Shown in pieces: positions 24,718-33,319 of a stretch of 64,000 bases of DNA (the stretch's first letter is position 1; each line of letters opens with the position of its first letter). The DNA is from Phytoamicus setariae (GTDB lineage: Bacteria; Pseudomonadota; Alphaproteobacteria; Rhizobiales; Rhizobiaceae), in contig NZ_JAEQNC010000009.1 of assembly GCF_016722925.1 (NCBI RefSeq), positions 186,001 to 250,000 of the forward strand, in the 5' to 3' direction. The position numbers were made by a program, and so were the translations under genes. Below the pieces are notes generated by a model that worked only from the letters and a program-made list of their open reading frames with translations, did not search any database and was not told the DNA's origin.

Positions 24718-26349
24718 TTATGCGTTCAGGATGAATTCGGCGCATTTTTCACCGATCATGATGGCGGGGGCATTGGTATTGCCGCTGGATATGATCGGCA
24801 TGATCGAGGCATCCGCGACGCGCAGGCCATCAATGCCGTGCACCTTGAGCCTGGCATCAACGACCGCCATGGGATCATTGCCCATTTTCGCGGTTCCAAC
24901 CGGATGGAACGTGGTCATCGCCGTGGCTCTCAGCCACTTGGTGAGGTCCGCGTCGCTCATCGCTGTCGGTCCGGGCGCAAGCTCCTGGCCGCGATACTTG
25001 TCGAACGCCTTCTGGTTGATGATATCACGCGTTAGCCGGATGCCGTCGATCATGGTGCGAACGTCAAAATCGGCCTGTAGATAGTTGGCCTGGATCTTGG
25101 GCTTGTCGGTCGGATTGCTGGACCGCAGGGTGATCTCGCCACGGCTGACCGGGTTGACCGGACCGACGCGAAGGGTAAAGCCGTGATTGGCCTCGACCGC
25201 CTGCTTCCTGAACGGATTGGGAAAATGCAGGTTGGCGGTCTTTTCCAGCGCCGGCATGAAATGCAGCTGGATATCGGGCGCGATCAGGCCGTCATTGGAG
25301 CGAATGAAAGCCCCCGCCTCATAGGGGAATGTGGTGGTGATGCCTTCGCCGAACAACAGACCCTGCACCATCGACACTGTCAGCTTATCGGCGCGCAGAT
25401 CTGAATAGAGCGTGATCGGCTCCTTGCATTCCCAGCTCATGACGCAATCGACATGGTCCTGCAGGTTCTTGCCGACACCGGGAAGATCATGCGCCACATC
25501 GATGCCGAGCGCCCTCAACTCGGCGGCCGGACCGATGCCCGAAAGCAGCAGCGTCTTGGGAGAATTGACCACGCCCGAGGAGAGGATGATGTCGCTGGTG
25601 GCGTTGGCCGTGGAAAGCACACCGCCTTTCAGATATTCGACGCCGGTGGCGCGGCCCTTGTCGATGACCACCCGGGTGGTTTCGGCGGCCGTGATCACCG
25701 TCAGGTTCTTGCGAGCCATAATCGGCCGCAAGAAGGCCCAGGAGGTCGACCAGCGCTTGCCATTCTTGATGGTGAAATCGTAGCGGCCGAAGCCTTCCTG
25801 CGTGGCGCCGTTGAAATCGTCGTTAAGGGGATAGCCAGCCTCGGCGCCCGCCTGGCAGAACACATCCATCAGCGGATTGTGGCCACGCGCCCGGCAGACG
25901 GTCAGCTCGCCACCTGCATTGTGAAATTCGCTGTCGCGCTGGACATGCGCTTCCGAGCGACGGAACGCCGGCAACACTTCGTCATAGGACCAGCCCGGCA
26001 GGCCCAACTGCGACCAGCGGTCATAGTCGTGCTTGTTGCCACGGACATAGATCATGCCGTTAATGGTCGATGTGCCGCCCAGCACCTTGCCGCGCGGCCA
26101 ATAGAGCGACCGGTCGTTCAGATAGGGCTCGGGCTCGGTGTGATAGTGCCAGTTGTAGATGCCGGAATGAAACAGCTTGCCCATCAGCATCGGCAGGCGG
26201 AACAGCGGGTTGCGGTCCTTGCCACCGGCTTCGAGCAGCAGAACCTTTTTGGCAGGATCGGCCGACAGCCGGTTGGCCAGCACGCAACCGGCGGAACCGG
26301 CGCCGACGATGATGAAATCGTACGTATCGTTCGCGGCCATTTTCACCAT
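24718..26349 (-). CDS. GMC-family FAD oxidoreductase (choline dehydrogenase-like)
   Basis: This is a FAD-dependent alcohol dehydrogenase or oxidase of about 540 residues. FIIVGAGSAGCVLANRLS near the N-terminus is the FAD-binding GxGxxG motif. YWPRGKVLGGTSTINGMIYVRG is the GMC signature 1 region and SSGVVNSPKTLLLSGIG the signature 2 region. The C-terminal His/Asn pair lies in FHPVGTAKMG and GNTNAPAIMIG. ATG 26349 overlaps the preceding stop as ATGGTGA; ATG 26340 is also possible. It may oxidise a sugar or alcohol moiety released from imported nucleosides, but that is inference. Confidence 0.85.
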   Translation of the reverse strand: MVKMAANDTYDFIIVGAGSAGCVLANRLSADPAKKVLLLEAGGKDRNPLFRLPMLMGKLFHSGIYNWHYHTEPEPYLNDRSLYWPRGKVLGGTSTINGMIYVRGNKHDYDRWSQLGLPGWSYDEVLPAFRRSEAHVQRDSEFHNAGGELTVCRARGHNPLMDVFCQAGAEAGYPLNDDFNGATQEGFGRYDFTIKNGKRWSTSWAFLRPIMARKNLTVITAAETTRVVIDKGRATGVEYLKGGVLSTANATSDIILSSGVVNSPKTLLLSGIGPAAELRALGIDVAHDLPGVGKNLQDHVDCVMSWECKEPITLYSDLRADKLTVSMVQGLLFGEGITTTFPYEAGAFIRSNDGLIAPDIQLHFMPALEKTANLHFPNPFRKQAVEANHGFTLRVGPVNPVSRGEITLRSSNPTDKPKIQANYLQADFDVRTMIDGIRLTRDIINQKAFDKYRGQELAPGPTAMSDADLTKWLRATAMTTFHPVGTAKMGNDPMAVVDARLKVHGIDGLRVADASIMPIISSGNTNAPAIMIGEKCAEFILNA

Positions 26350-27194
26350 GCGACGGGCATGCCGCCCATCGCCTCCAGATATGAGTTGCAGAGAAGAAAC
26401 GGGTTGGGCTTGCCGAGCACGGCATCGGCAAAGGCCGGGTGTTCGCGCAAGATGCAGGCACTGCGGCCTGAAACGCCCTCGGAAAGACCCATTTCATTGA
26501 AAATATCGGCCGCCGCCGCGCCAAAGCCGATGAAAACTAGCGGCGCATCGCGCTCAAGTAGCGTCTCGATCACCCTGAGCATCAGCGGCCGCCAGAATGG
26601 CAGATGGCCGCGCGACTGGTGCGGATCGATATCGACCTTGAAGCGCGAAAGCGTCAGAGACGCATTCAGCAGCAAGGCGCCTTCGCGCACCCAGCGATCA
26701 GCGATCGCATCGGGCTTTTCGAAATGCCTGGAAGGGTCATTCAGGAGCGACCGTACGTCGGGCCACTTGTCGAAGCTCGCCCCCAGCCGATCGTCGCCCA
26801 GCCGTGCAGCGACAATGAGCTGCATATAGGCGCGCACACTTTTCGAAAACATCTTGTCGAGTTCGTCCCACGAGGCCACATTGCCAGCCTCGAAAGCACG
26901 CCCCGTGGCAAAGCCGGGTTCCGGATACGGGTCCTGACCGAGGATCATGCAGCGAACACCATCCGGCGCGATGCCGTCGAAGGCGGAAAGCGCGTGCATG
27001 CCCTTGGGCTGTCCGGGAAAATGCCTGCCGCGGCGAACCGGGAAGATCGGCTCCCAGGCTTCGAATTCCAGATCGGCATCGACGCGATCGAAATGATCGC
27101 CGACCGGACCAAGGAATGCCCGCCATACATCAGGCAGATCGGCCTCCCAGCCGGCGAGCGTTTCCGCCATCGCCTCTTTCAACCTCATCGGCAT
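26343..27194 (-). CDS. Uracil-DNA glycosylase-like protein
   Basis: This 283-residue protein carries the family-1 uracil-DNA glycosylase motifs. The water-activating motif is MILGQDPYPEPGFATGRAF, with Pro where Escherichia coli Ung has His. The beta strand is WVREGALLLNASLTL. The DNA-intercalation region is REHPAFADAVLGKPNPF, with HPA replacing HPS. ATG 27194 follows GGGGA by 7 bases; an earlier in-frame TTG at 27236 is less likely. It is the first gene of a nucleoside-scavenging operon behind RutR-like sites, an unusual place for a repair enzyme. Confidence 0.82.
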   Translation of the reverse strand: MPMRLKEAMAETLAGWEADLPDVWRAFLGPVGDHFDRVDADLEFEAWEPIFPVRRGRHFPGQPKGMHALSAFDGIAPDGVRCMILGQDPYPEPGFATGRAFEAGNVASWDELDKMFSKSVRAYMQLIVAARLGDDRLGASFDKWPDVRSLLNDPSRHFEKPDAIADRWVREGALLLNASLTLSRFKVDIDPHQSRGHLPFWRPLMLRVIETLLERDAPLVFIGFGAAAADIFNEMGLSEGVSGRSACILREHPAFADAVLGKPNPFLLCNSYLEAMGGMPVAW

Positions 27195-27240
27195 TGTGCC
27201 GTCCCCGTTTTCATTTATTGAGAAGAGACTAGACAAAACC

Positions 27241-27310
27241 TGACCAAAGTGTCAACTTCTGAAAATAGAAAAATGACCATTTGGTCAAAATTTTTCTGAC
27301 CAAAGCGTCA
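27241..27310. promoter_or_regulatory. Three RutR-box-like operators
   Basis: The perfect dyad TGACCATTTGGTCA (27274-27287) matches the core of the known Escherichia coli RutR box, TTGACCAnnTGGTCAA. Two weaker copies flank it: TGACCAAAGTGTCA (27241-27254) and TGACCAAAGCGTCA (27297-27310). All three lie between the leftward nucleoside operon and the rightward RutR-like gene. Binding would allow control of both directions, with uracil or thymine the likely effectors by analogy. Confidence 0.85.
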
Positions 27311-27429
27311 ACTTCCTGATGGCGGATTTGCGCTTGCATTCGCAAATGAAACGCGCAATTGCATGAGAGCGAATTTGCGCCGCTGAATTGTTATTGAAAA
27401 CCAAAAAACGACCGAGAACGAGGCATCGC

Positions 27430-28056
27430 ATGGCAAAGGCGACGAAAGATCCGGAAGGGAAAATTCGCGAACGCAACATGCGGCTGATCATCAAGGCTGG
27501 CATAGAGATTTTCGCGCGCAAGGGCTTCGACGGCACCCGGATTGCCGAGATTGCCGAAGCCTCCGGTTTGCCGAAAGCCAATGTCTACTACTACTTCTCC
27601 TCCAAGGAAGAGATCTACACCGCCGTTATCGCCCACCTGATCGCCGGCTGGGATGATGCGCTCAAGCACATATCCCCCGATAGCGAGCCCGCCGATGCCT
27701 TCCGCGCCTATATCAGGGCGAAACTCGACTACACCAGGAAGAACGTCGCTGAGGCACGCCTGTTCGCAAGCGAGATTATCCAGGGCGCGCGCTTCCTGAA
27801 GAAGAAGGATCGCGAGCACATGCGGGAAGTTACCGATGTGCGCGTCAAAGTCGTCGAGAACTGGATCGCCGCCGGCAAAATGATAGCAGTCGACCCGCGC
27901 CACCTGTTCATTATGCTCTGGGCTGCGACCCAGTACTACGCCCAGTTCGAGCCGCTCGCGGCCGATGCGCTTGGCAAGACCCGGCTGAAACTTGAAGATT
28001 ACGACAAAGCAGCCACAACGATCGCTGACACGGTGCTGCGCGGCATTCTTGTCTAG
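27430..28056 (+). CDS. RutR-like TetR-family regulator
   Basis: This 208-residue regulator has an N-terminal TetR HTH (GFDGTRIAEIAEASGLPKAN, then VYYYFSSKEEIY). Its C-terminal domain aligns by eye with E. coli RutR: AEARLFASEIIQGARF matches RutR's ASRLFCMEMLAGA region, and DPRHLFIMLWAATQYYAQFE matches DPQHLIFMIWASTQHYADF. The start is ATG 27430; the frame is open back to a TTG at 27388. RutR senses uracil and thymine and controls pyrimidine and purine degradation. The RutR-like boxes next to this gene support the same specificity here. Confidence 0.85.
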   Translation: MAKATKDPEGKIRERNMRLIIKAGIEIFARKGFDGTRIAEIAEASGLPKANVYYYFSSKEEIYTAVIAHLIAGWDDALKHISPDSEPADAFRAYIRAKLDYTRKNVAEARLFASEIIQGARFLKKKDREHMREVTDVRVKVVENWIAAGKMIAVDPRHLFIMLWAATQYYAQFEPLAADALGKTRLKLEDYDKAATTIADTVLRGILV

Positions 28057-28439
28057 GCTGCCACCGTCCATCCTTCGACAACAGGACAAATGGATCAGCC
28101 GGCCACAACCTCGGCAGCCACCTTTTTGCGATAGCCATTGCGCCGGCCTAATTTGGCATCGCCCCCCTACACTCCTCCTGCATCAGTAATAGCGAAATCT
28201 TCACGCTTCGGAGCTCTCCGATGATCGAATTCCATCAACAGCCAGTAAAATCGACTGAACTATTGCGCCTATGAGCGCAATTTCGCATCAATCGCTGCGG
28301 AATTGCCGCTTTTTCCTCGTGATATCGATCTTTTTTTGCCCAAATGCCTTCGCGCAATTGCAATTGCTGCGCCTTGTGGCTGGATTACGTCGAATATCGT
28401 CAGCAGTCAGCGTCGCAATGCGAATTCTTTGGGAGCAGG
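28057..28439. other. Intergenic region upstream of PAS regulator pair
   Basis: About 380 bases without a convincing gene. The right half is more AT-rich and probably holds the promoter for the PAS/activator operon. I found no clear sigma-54 -24/-12 element, terminator or repeat. Confidence 0.4.
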
Positions 28440-29630
28440 ATGCGGGGAATGAATTCATCGATGGCCGACACATTGACCGATTTGCTGACGACCGGCCCCC
28501 TGCTCGTCGACTGGATCGACGCCGACGGGCGGATCCTCAAGGTGAACGATCAGGAAGCACGAGAACTTGGCCTGGATCGGGACAGGATCGTCGGACAGGC
28601 ACTGGAACGTATCTATGGTGGCAACTCCGCGCAGTTCATCCGTGCTCTGCTGAAAGGCGAGCAGCCGGCGACTCCACATTTCCCCGTCTGGATGAACACG
28701 TCTTCCTATGAGGAAATCCCCATGGTTGCCGCAGCAGTCGCCGAAAGCGGAGGCGGATTGGCAATCCTCAAGCTCTCGCTTAGCGCCGCCACGCTCGGGA
28801 TAAGCCACGAGCTGATCGAACGAGTGGAAATCCTCTCCCAGATGATCGGCGCCGCCACCGAGGCTTGCTGGTGCATCGAATTCCTTGAGCCGGTCGATGT
28901 GTCGCTGAGCGAAGACGAGATCGTCGAACGAATTTTTTCCAACCAGTCCAGATGGCGGGCCTGCAACGAGGCCATGGCGCGGCTCTACGATGTCCCGGAG
29001 GGGCTGGATTTCAACACCCAGCCGGTATCGCGCTATTTTCCCGCAACCCCGGTCAACAAGGCGATGGTGCGCAACCTCGTCCGCTCCAACTACCGGCTCG
29101 ACCATGCCGCCGCCGTCGATCAGCGGCACGACGGCAGCGAGATGCTGGTGGAAAACGATTTCAGGGCCGCGATCCATGACGGCCTGTTGATCCGGCTTTG
29201 GGGAACCACGCGCGACATCGGTCCGCACCGCCGCAGGGAACAACAGCTGACCGACCGCGCCGCCTCGATGCAAGATATCCTCAGCGCTGCGCCCGATCCT
29301 ATCCTCGTGCTGTCCGAAGAGGGATTGCTGCTCGCGGCAAATCCCGCATCCGAACTCGCCTGGGGCCGGACCGCCGACCAGATCCTCGGCCGGTCGATCC
29401 AACAATTCGTGGAAAGCCGCAATGCGTTGACCCGCTTGCGGCAGGCGGCCATCGCCGAGGACGATGCGGAGAGCGAATGTGACCTGATCGTCATTGCCGC
29501 CGATGACATCCGGGAAAGCTGGCGTTTCAGGGTGGCCCATATTGAAGGCGAGTTTCGCCGCTACGTGCTGACCGCACGGCGGAAAACGAAGCGCCGCGCC
29601 CGCGGCCAAATGGCGGAGGCACTGTCATGA
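28440..29630 (+). CDS. PAS-domain sensory protein without output domain
   Basis: This is a protein of about 396 residues with three PAS-like regions. The first, near the N-terminus, includes LLVDWIDADGRILKVNDQEARELG. The second covers about residues 150-260. The third includes ILSAAPDPILVLSEEGLLLAAN with GRTADQILGRSIQQFV. No kinase, HTH or cyclase domain follows; the chain ends in a basic tail (RRKTKRRARG). I prefer ATG 28440, preceded by GGGAGCAGG; ATG 28449 or 28464 is possible. The stop overlaps the next start (ATGA), so this sensor is probably a partner of the activator-like protein downstream. Confidence 0.7.
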   Translation: MRGMNSSMADTLTDLLTTGPLLVDWIDADGRILKVNDQEARELGLDRDRIVGQALERIYGGNSAQFIRALLKGEQPATPHFPVWMNTSSYEEIPMVAAAVAESGGGLAILKLSLSAATLGISHELIERVEILSQMIGAATEACWCIEFLEPVDVSLSEDEIVERIFSNQSRWRACNEAMARLYDVPEGLDFNTQPVSRYFPATPVNKAMVRNLVRSNYRLDHAAAVDQRHDGSEMLVENDFRAAIHDGLLIRLWGTTRDIGPHRRREQQLTDRAASMQDILSAAPDPILVLSEEGLLLAANPASELAWGRTADQILGRSIQQFVESRNALTRLRQAAIAEDDAESECDLIVIAADDIRESWRFRVAHIEGEFRRYVLTARRKTKRRARGQMAEALS

Positions 29631-31039
29631 AATTCTATGGCAACGACATCGCCAACCTTGCCCACCGGCGGCTGCGTCCGACCTTCATCGACGATCCGAT
29701 GTTCTCCACATTTCTGGAAGCCCTGCCCGATGGCGCGGCGCTCTTGGAAACCGACGGCACAATCAAGCTCGTCAACAGCAAGCTCGAACTGCTGCTGAAC
29801 CTGAACAAAGGCGATCTCGTCGGCAAGGAACTCGCCCGCCACGCCAAGACGGCGGGACCGATCATCCACAAGGTATCGACGGCGCTACAGCAGTTGAAGC
29901 GGCTGGAAATATCCGGTGCGCTTAACTCGCAGCGCCAGGTCGCTGCCAGCCTCAGCATTCTTCGCACCGGCGACGGCGGCGCCTATGGCGCACTGCTGGT
30001 CATGCGAGAGCCCAATCGCGCCGCGCGCACCGCCGACGCCGGTCTTGAACGCTTCCGCTTCCAGGAAGAGGGTGGCGCTCCGGTCACGGCAAGCTATGCA
30101 CAGACGCCAGCCCTGCGCGCGCTCAGCAAACAGGGCACGGTAGCACTGGAACGCGGCAGCGCCATCCTGCTCTCCGGGGAGAGCGGAACCGGCAAAACCG
30201 AGCTTGCCCGCCGCATCGGCAAAATGAACGAGCCGGGCGCGGCCCCCTTCGTACATGTCAATTGCGGCATGCTGGGCGACGCCCAGTTCGACGCGGAGAT
30301 GTTCGGCATCGAGCCGGGCTCGACGATGGATGCGTCCACGCGCGGCAAGCTCGGCTATATCGAGGCAGCCGACGGTGGCACCCTGTTTCTGGATCATGTG
30401 ACAGACCTGTCGCTGGCCTGCCAGATGAAGCTGGTGGCGTTTTTCGAGGCGCAGACCTTCAACCGCGTCGGCTCGGCGCAACGGCGGCAAGTGCAGGTCA
30501 AGGTGATAGCCGCCGCCAACCGAACCTTGCCGGACATGCTGGCCGACGGGCGCTTCCGCGAAGACCTCTATTATCGCCTCGCTGTCGTTTCGCTGATACT
30601 GCCACCGCTTCGCGGCCAGAGCGACCTCATCAGAGCCGTAGCGGAAGCCCAGTTGCAACGGATCAACTATGGACGACGACCGACGCTGAAACTGTCCGAA
30701 GAGTTCTGGGAAAAGCTGCTCGGATATGATTACCCCGGCAACATCCGCGAGCTCTCCAACATCCTCGAGCATGCCGCTGCATGCGCCGACGATCTGGCTA
30801 TGGCTGAACATTTCGTAACGCCGATCAAGCCGGCAACGGCCAGCCCGAAGGCCGGGCCTGCAATCCTCAACACAGACGAGACCCCGGCAACGCCGGCTAG
30901 TTTCCGGGACCTCGTTCAGGAATTCGAGACCTGGGTTCTCGAAAAATCCATCGCCGAGAATGGAAGCAAACGAAGCGCCGCCAAGGCGCTCGGCATCGAC
31001 ATAGCAACACTTGTCCGCAAGACAAACCGCAAGCGATGA
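29627..31039 (+). CDS. PAS - AAA (sigma-54 activator-like) - Fis HTH regulator, degenerate
   Basis: This is a 470-residue regulator. The N-terminal PAS domain (residues about 20-130) includes ALPDGAALLETDGTIKLVN. The central AAA domain has Walker A GESGTGKTE and the R-finger region GRFREDLYYRLAVVSLILPPLRG. The Fis-type HTH at the C-terminus includes GSKRSAAKALGIDIATLVRK. The sigma-54-contacting GAFTGA loop is absent: GSTMDA stands in its place after EMFGIEP. Walker B reads GGTLFLDHV instead of LDEV/LDEI, losing the catalytic glutamate. It is therefore unlikely to act as a standard sigma-54 activator. It lies directly upstream of the second polyamine-type ABC operon. Confidence 0.85.
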   Translation: MKFYGNDIANLAHRRLRPTFIDDPMFSTFLEALPDGAALLETDGTIKLVNSKLELLLNLNKGDLVGKELARHAKTAGPIIHKVSTALQQLKRLEISGALNSQRQVAASLSILRTGDGGAYGALLVMREPNRAARTADAGLERFRFQEEGGAPVTASYAQTPALRALSKQGTVALERGSAILLSGESGTGKTELARRIGKMNEPGAAPFVHVNCGMLGDAQFDAEMFGIEPGSTMDASTRGKLGYIEAADGGTLFLDHVTDLSLACQMKLVAFFEAQTFNRVGSAQRRQVQVKVIAAANRTLPDMLADGRFREDLYYRLAVVSLILPPLRGQSDLIRAVAEAQLQRINYGRRPTLKLSEEFWEKLLGYDYPGNIRELSNILEHAAACADDLAMAEHFVTPIKPATASPKAGPAILNTDETPATPASFRDLVQEFETWVLEKSIAENGSKRSAAKALGIDIATLVRKTNRKR

Positions 31040-31068
31040 ACCACCAAAACCAAAAGGGGAACAACAAC

Positions 31069-32127
31069 ATGAAAATACTCAGGAAACTGGCGGTCTGCGC
31101 CTTGGCGACCGTCGCCATACTGCCGCAGACCGTGGCGGCATCCGCCGGAGAACTCAATGTCCTCACCTGGGAGGGCTATTCCACGAAGGGCTTCATTCCC
31201 AAGTTCGAGGAAGCGTCGGGCTGCAAGGTCACGGCTTCCTATGTCGGCTCCAACGACGACTTCGCCGCCAAACTCGCTGCCGGAGGCGGTGTCTACGACA
31301 TCATCACGCCTTCGCTCGACACCGTGCCGATGATGCGGCTGGCCGGATTCGTCGCACCGATCGACACCGCCAAGGTCGCGGGCTTCGACGGGATTTATCC
31401 CGAATTCTCCAAAGCCGCCGACGTGGTCGCCGATGACGCTACCTGGGCGGTTCCGCTGATCTGGGGTTCCGTGTCGCTGATCTATCGCCCCGACAAGTTC
31501 GCCACCAAGCCGGATTCGATCGCCGTGCTGTTCGACCCGGCCAACAAGGGCAAGATCTCGCTCTGGGACGACAAATCGGCGCTTTACTGGACGGCGCGCT
31601 ATCTCGGCTATGACAATGTGTTCGATCTCACCGACGAACAGCTGGAGGCCGTCAAAGCCAAGCTGATCGAGCAGAAGCCGCTGATCCGCAAATATTGGGC
31701 ATCGGCCGGTGAACTGACCGAACTGATGGCCAACCAGGAAGTCTTCGTTTCCAATGCCTGGACCGGCCTTACCAGCAAGGATGTCAACAACCTCAAGAAA
31801 GGCTTCGAGGTCGTCGAATTCACCCCCAAGGAAAAGGCCGAAGGGTGGATGGACTCGATGATGCTGGTCAAGGACACGCCCAACGAGGACTGCGCCTACA
31901 AGTACATGTCCTTCATGCAGTCCGCCGAGGGCCAGTGCGGCATCGCCGAATCGACCGGCTATTTCCCGGTCAATCCGAAAGCGGTCGCCGGCTGCATGAG
32001 CGACGAGATGAAGAAGGACCGCCAGGTCGACAACGTCGAGTTCGTCAAGAGCCTCGTCATGTGGCAGCAGCCGAAGCGCCTCGACAAGTATCTGGAAGTC
32101 TGGAACGCGGTCAAAGCCGCGCCCTGA
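31069..32127 (+). CDS. ABC transporter substrate-binding protein, PotD type (Sec signal)
   Basis: This 352-residue periplasmic binding protein has a Sec leader (MKILRKLAVCALATVAILPQ, ending near AASAGE). The mature opening ELNVLTWEGYSTKGFIPKFE is characteristic of PotD-like proteins. ATG 31069 has AAAAGGGGA 8 bases upstream, better than an ATG 33 bases earlier that overlaps the regulator stop. In this operon the binding protein comes before the ATPase, the reverse of the first operon at 385-5290. The substrate is probably a polyamine or related amine. Confidence 0.88.
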   Translation: MKILRKLAVCALATVAILPQTVAASAGELNVLTWEGYSTKGFIPKFEEASGCKVTASYVGSNDDFAAKLAAGGGVYDIITPSLDTVPMMRLAGFVAPIDTAKVAGFDGIYPEFSKAADVVADDATWAVPLIWGSVSLIYRPDKFATKPDSIAVLFDPANKGKISLWDDKSALYWTARYLGYDNVFDLTDEQLEAVKAKLIEQKPLIRKYWASAGELTELMANQEVFVSNAWTGLTSKDVNNLKKGFEVVEFTPKEKAEGWMDSMMLVKDTPNEDCAYKYMSFMQSAEGQCGIAESTGYFPVNPKAVAGCMSDEMKKDRQVDNVEFVKSLVMWQQPKRLDKYLEVWNAVKAAP

Positions 32128-32135
32128 CACGCATT

Positions 32136-32171
32136 GCGGGACGAGCGGCCATCCGGCCGTTCGTGCCCCGC
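32136..32171 (+). promoter_or_regulatory. Intergenic hairpin after binding-protein gene
   Basis: An inverted repeat (GCGGG, ACGA, CGGCC pairing with GGCCG, TCGT, CCCGC) lies just after the binding-protein stop, with no T tract. It is likely an mRNA-stabilising or attenuating hairpin that keeps binding-protein transcripts more abundant than those of the ATPase and permeases. Confidence 0.55.
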
Positions 32172-32206
32172 CGACATTCGAAATCAAAAACAAGCGTGGG
32201 GAACGC

Positions 32207-33319
32207 ATGACATCGCGACCAATCGTGACGCTCGACGGCGTCGCAAAGACCTATGGTACGTTTACGGCCCTCGACACAACCGACCTCGCGCTCGGCGAAG
32301 GCGAGTTCGTCACCCTGCTTGGCCCTTCCGGCTGCGGCAAGACGACGACGCTGAGGCTGATCGGCGGCTTCGAGTTTGCCAATCGCGGCCGCATCCAGAT
32401 TGCCGGCCAGGATGTGACGGACAGGCCGCCCTATCAGCGGCCGGTCAACACGGTCTTCCAGGACTATGCGCTGTTTCCCCATATGAGCGTCGCCGACAAT
32501 ATCGGCTATGGCCTCTCGGTCAAAGCCAACAACGTGCCGCGCGCCGAACGCAACAAGCGGGTCGCCGATACCCTCTCAATGGTTGGCCTCACCGGCATGA
32601 GCGACCGGCGCCCGGGTGAGCTTTCGGGCGGCCAGCGCCAGCGTGTCGCCATGGCGCGCGCCATCGTCCGCCGCCCTCGCGTGCTGTTGCTTGACGAGCC
32701 GCTCTCGGCACTCGATGTCAAACTGCGGGAGGGCATGCAGGTGGAACTGAAACGGCTGCACCGTGAACTCGGCATCACCTTCCTGATGGTCACCCACGAC
32801 CAGACCGAGGCGCTGGCGCTTTCGGACCGGATCGTAGTGATGAACCAGGGACGGATCGTCCAGATCGGCTCTCCGACCGAGCTCTATGACGCACCGGCGA
32901 CGCCCTACGTCGCCGACTTCATCGGCGCGAGCAATCTCGTCGAGGCTCAATTTGCCGGCATTGACAACGATTTCGACCTGCTGAAACTCGCCGATGGCAC
33001 GATACTTCGCCGCAAGCGCAAATCCAATGACCGGGCATTTGCCGCCGGGCAGGCCGTTCTTGCCGGCATCAGGCCGGAACGCTTGCAGACCAGACCATTC
33101 GAGGGCGCAAACACCCTGCAAGGATGCGTCGTGGAAACGCTGTTTCACGGCGACCGGGTCCGCATGGAACTTGGCTTGGCAGGCGCGGCCAAGCCGATCT
33201 TCACCGAGGTGACGCGCACGGCTGCATCAGCAGCCGCATCGCTGCTGCCCGGCTCGACACTCTCCCTTCATGTCGACCCGGCCGACATCATGATCTTTCC
33301 GGCGGAGGCAGGCCGATGA
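32207..33319 (+). CDS. ABC transporter ATP-binding protein, PotA type
   Basis: This is a 370-residue ATPase. Walker A GPSGCGKTT is at 39-47, signature LSGGQ at about 139-143 and Walker B VLLLDEPLSALD at about 159-170. A TOBE-like C-terminal domain starts near 280. GGGGAA lies just upstream of the ATG. It overlaps the first permease gene by 4 bases. It energises the second polyamine-type importer of the window. Confidence 0.9.
   Translation: MTSRPIVTLDGVAKTYGTFTALDTTDLALGEGEFVTLLGPSGCGKTTTLRLIGGFEFANRGRIQIAGQDVTDRPPYQRPVNTVFQDYALFPHMSVADNIGYGLSVKANNVPRAERNKRVADTLSMVGLTGMSDRRPGELSGGQRQRVAMARAIVRRPRVLLLDEPLSALDVKLREGMQVELKRLHRELGITFLMVTHDQTEALALSDRIVVMNQGRIVQIGSPTELYDAPATPYVADFIGASNLVEAQFAGIDNDFDLLKLADGTILRRKRKSNDRAFAAGQAVLAGIRPERLQTRPFEGANTLQGCVVETLFHGDRVRMELGLAGAAKPIFTEVTRTAASAAASLLPGSTLSLHVDPADIMIFPAEAGR

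Noticed and set aside
28344-28439. Upstream extension of the PAS protein
   Set aside because: The extra residues are not PAS-like, and a better ribosome site lies before ATG 28440.
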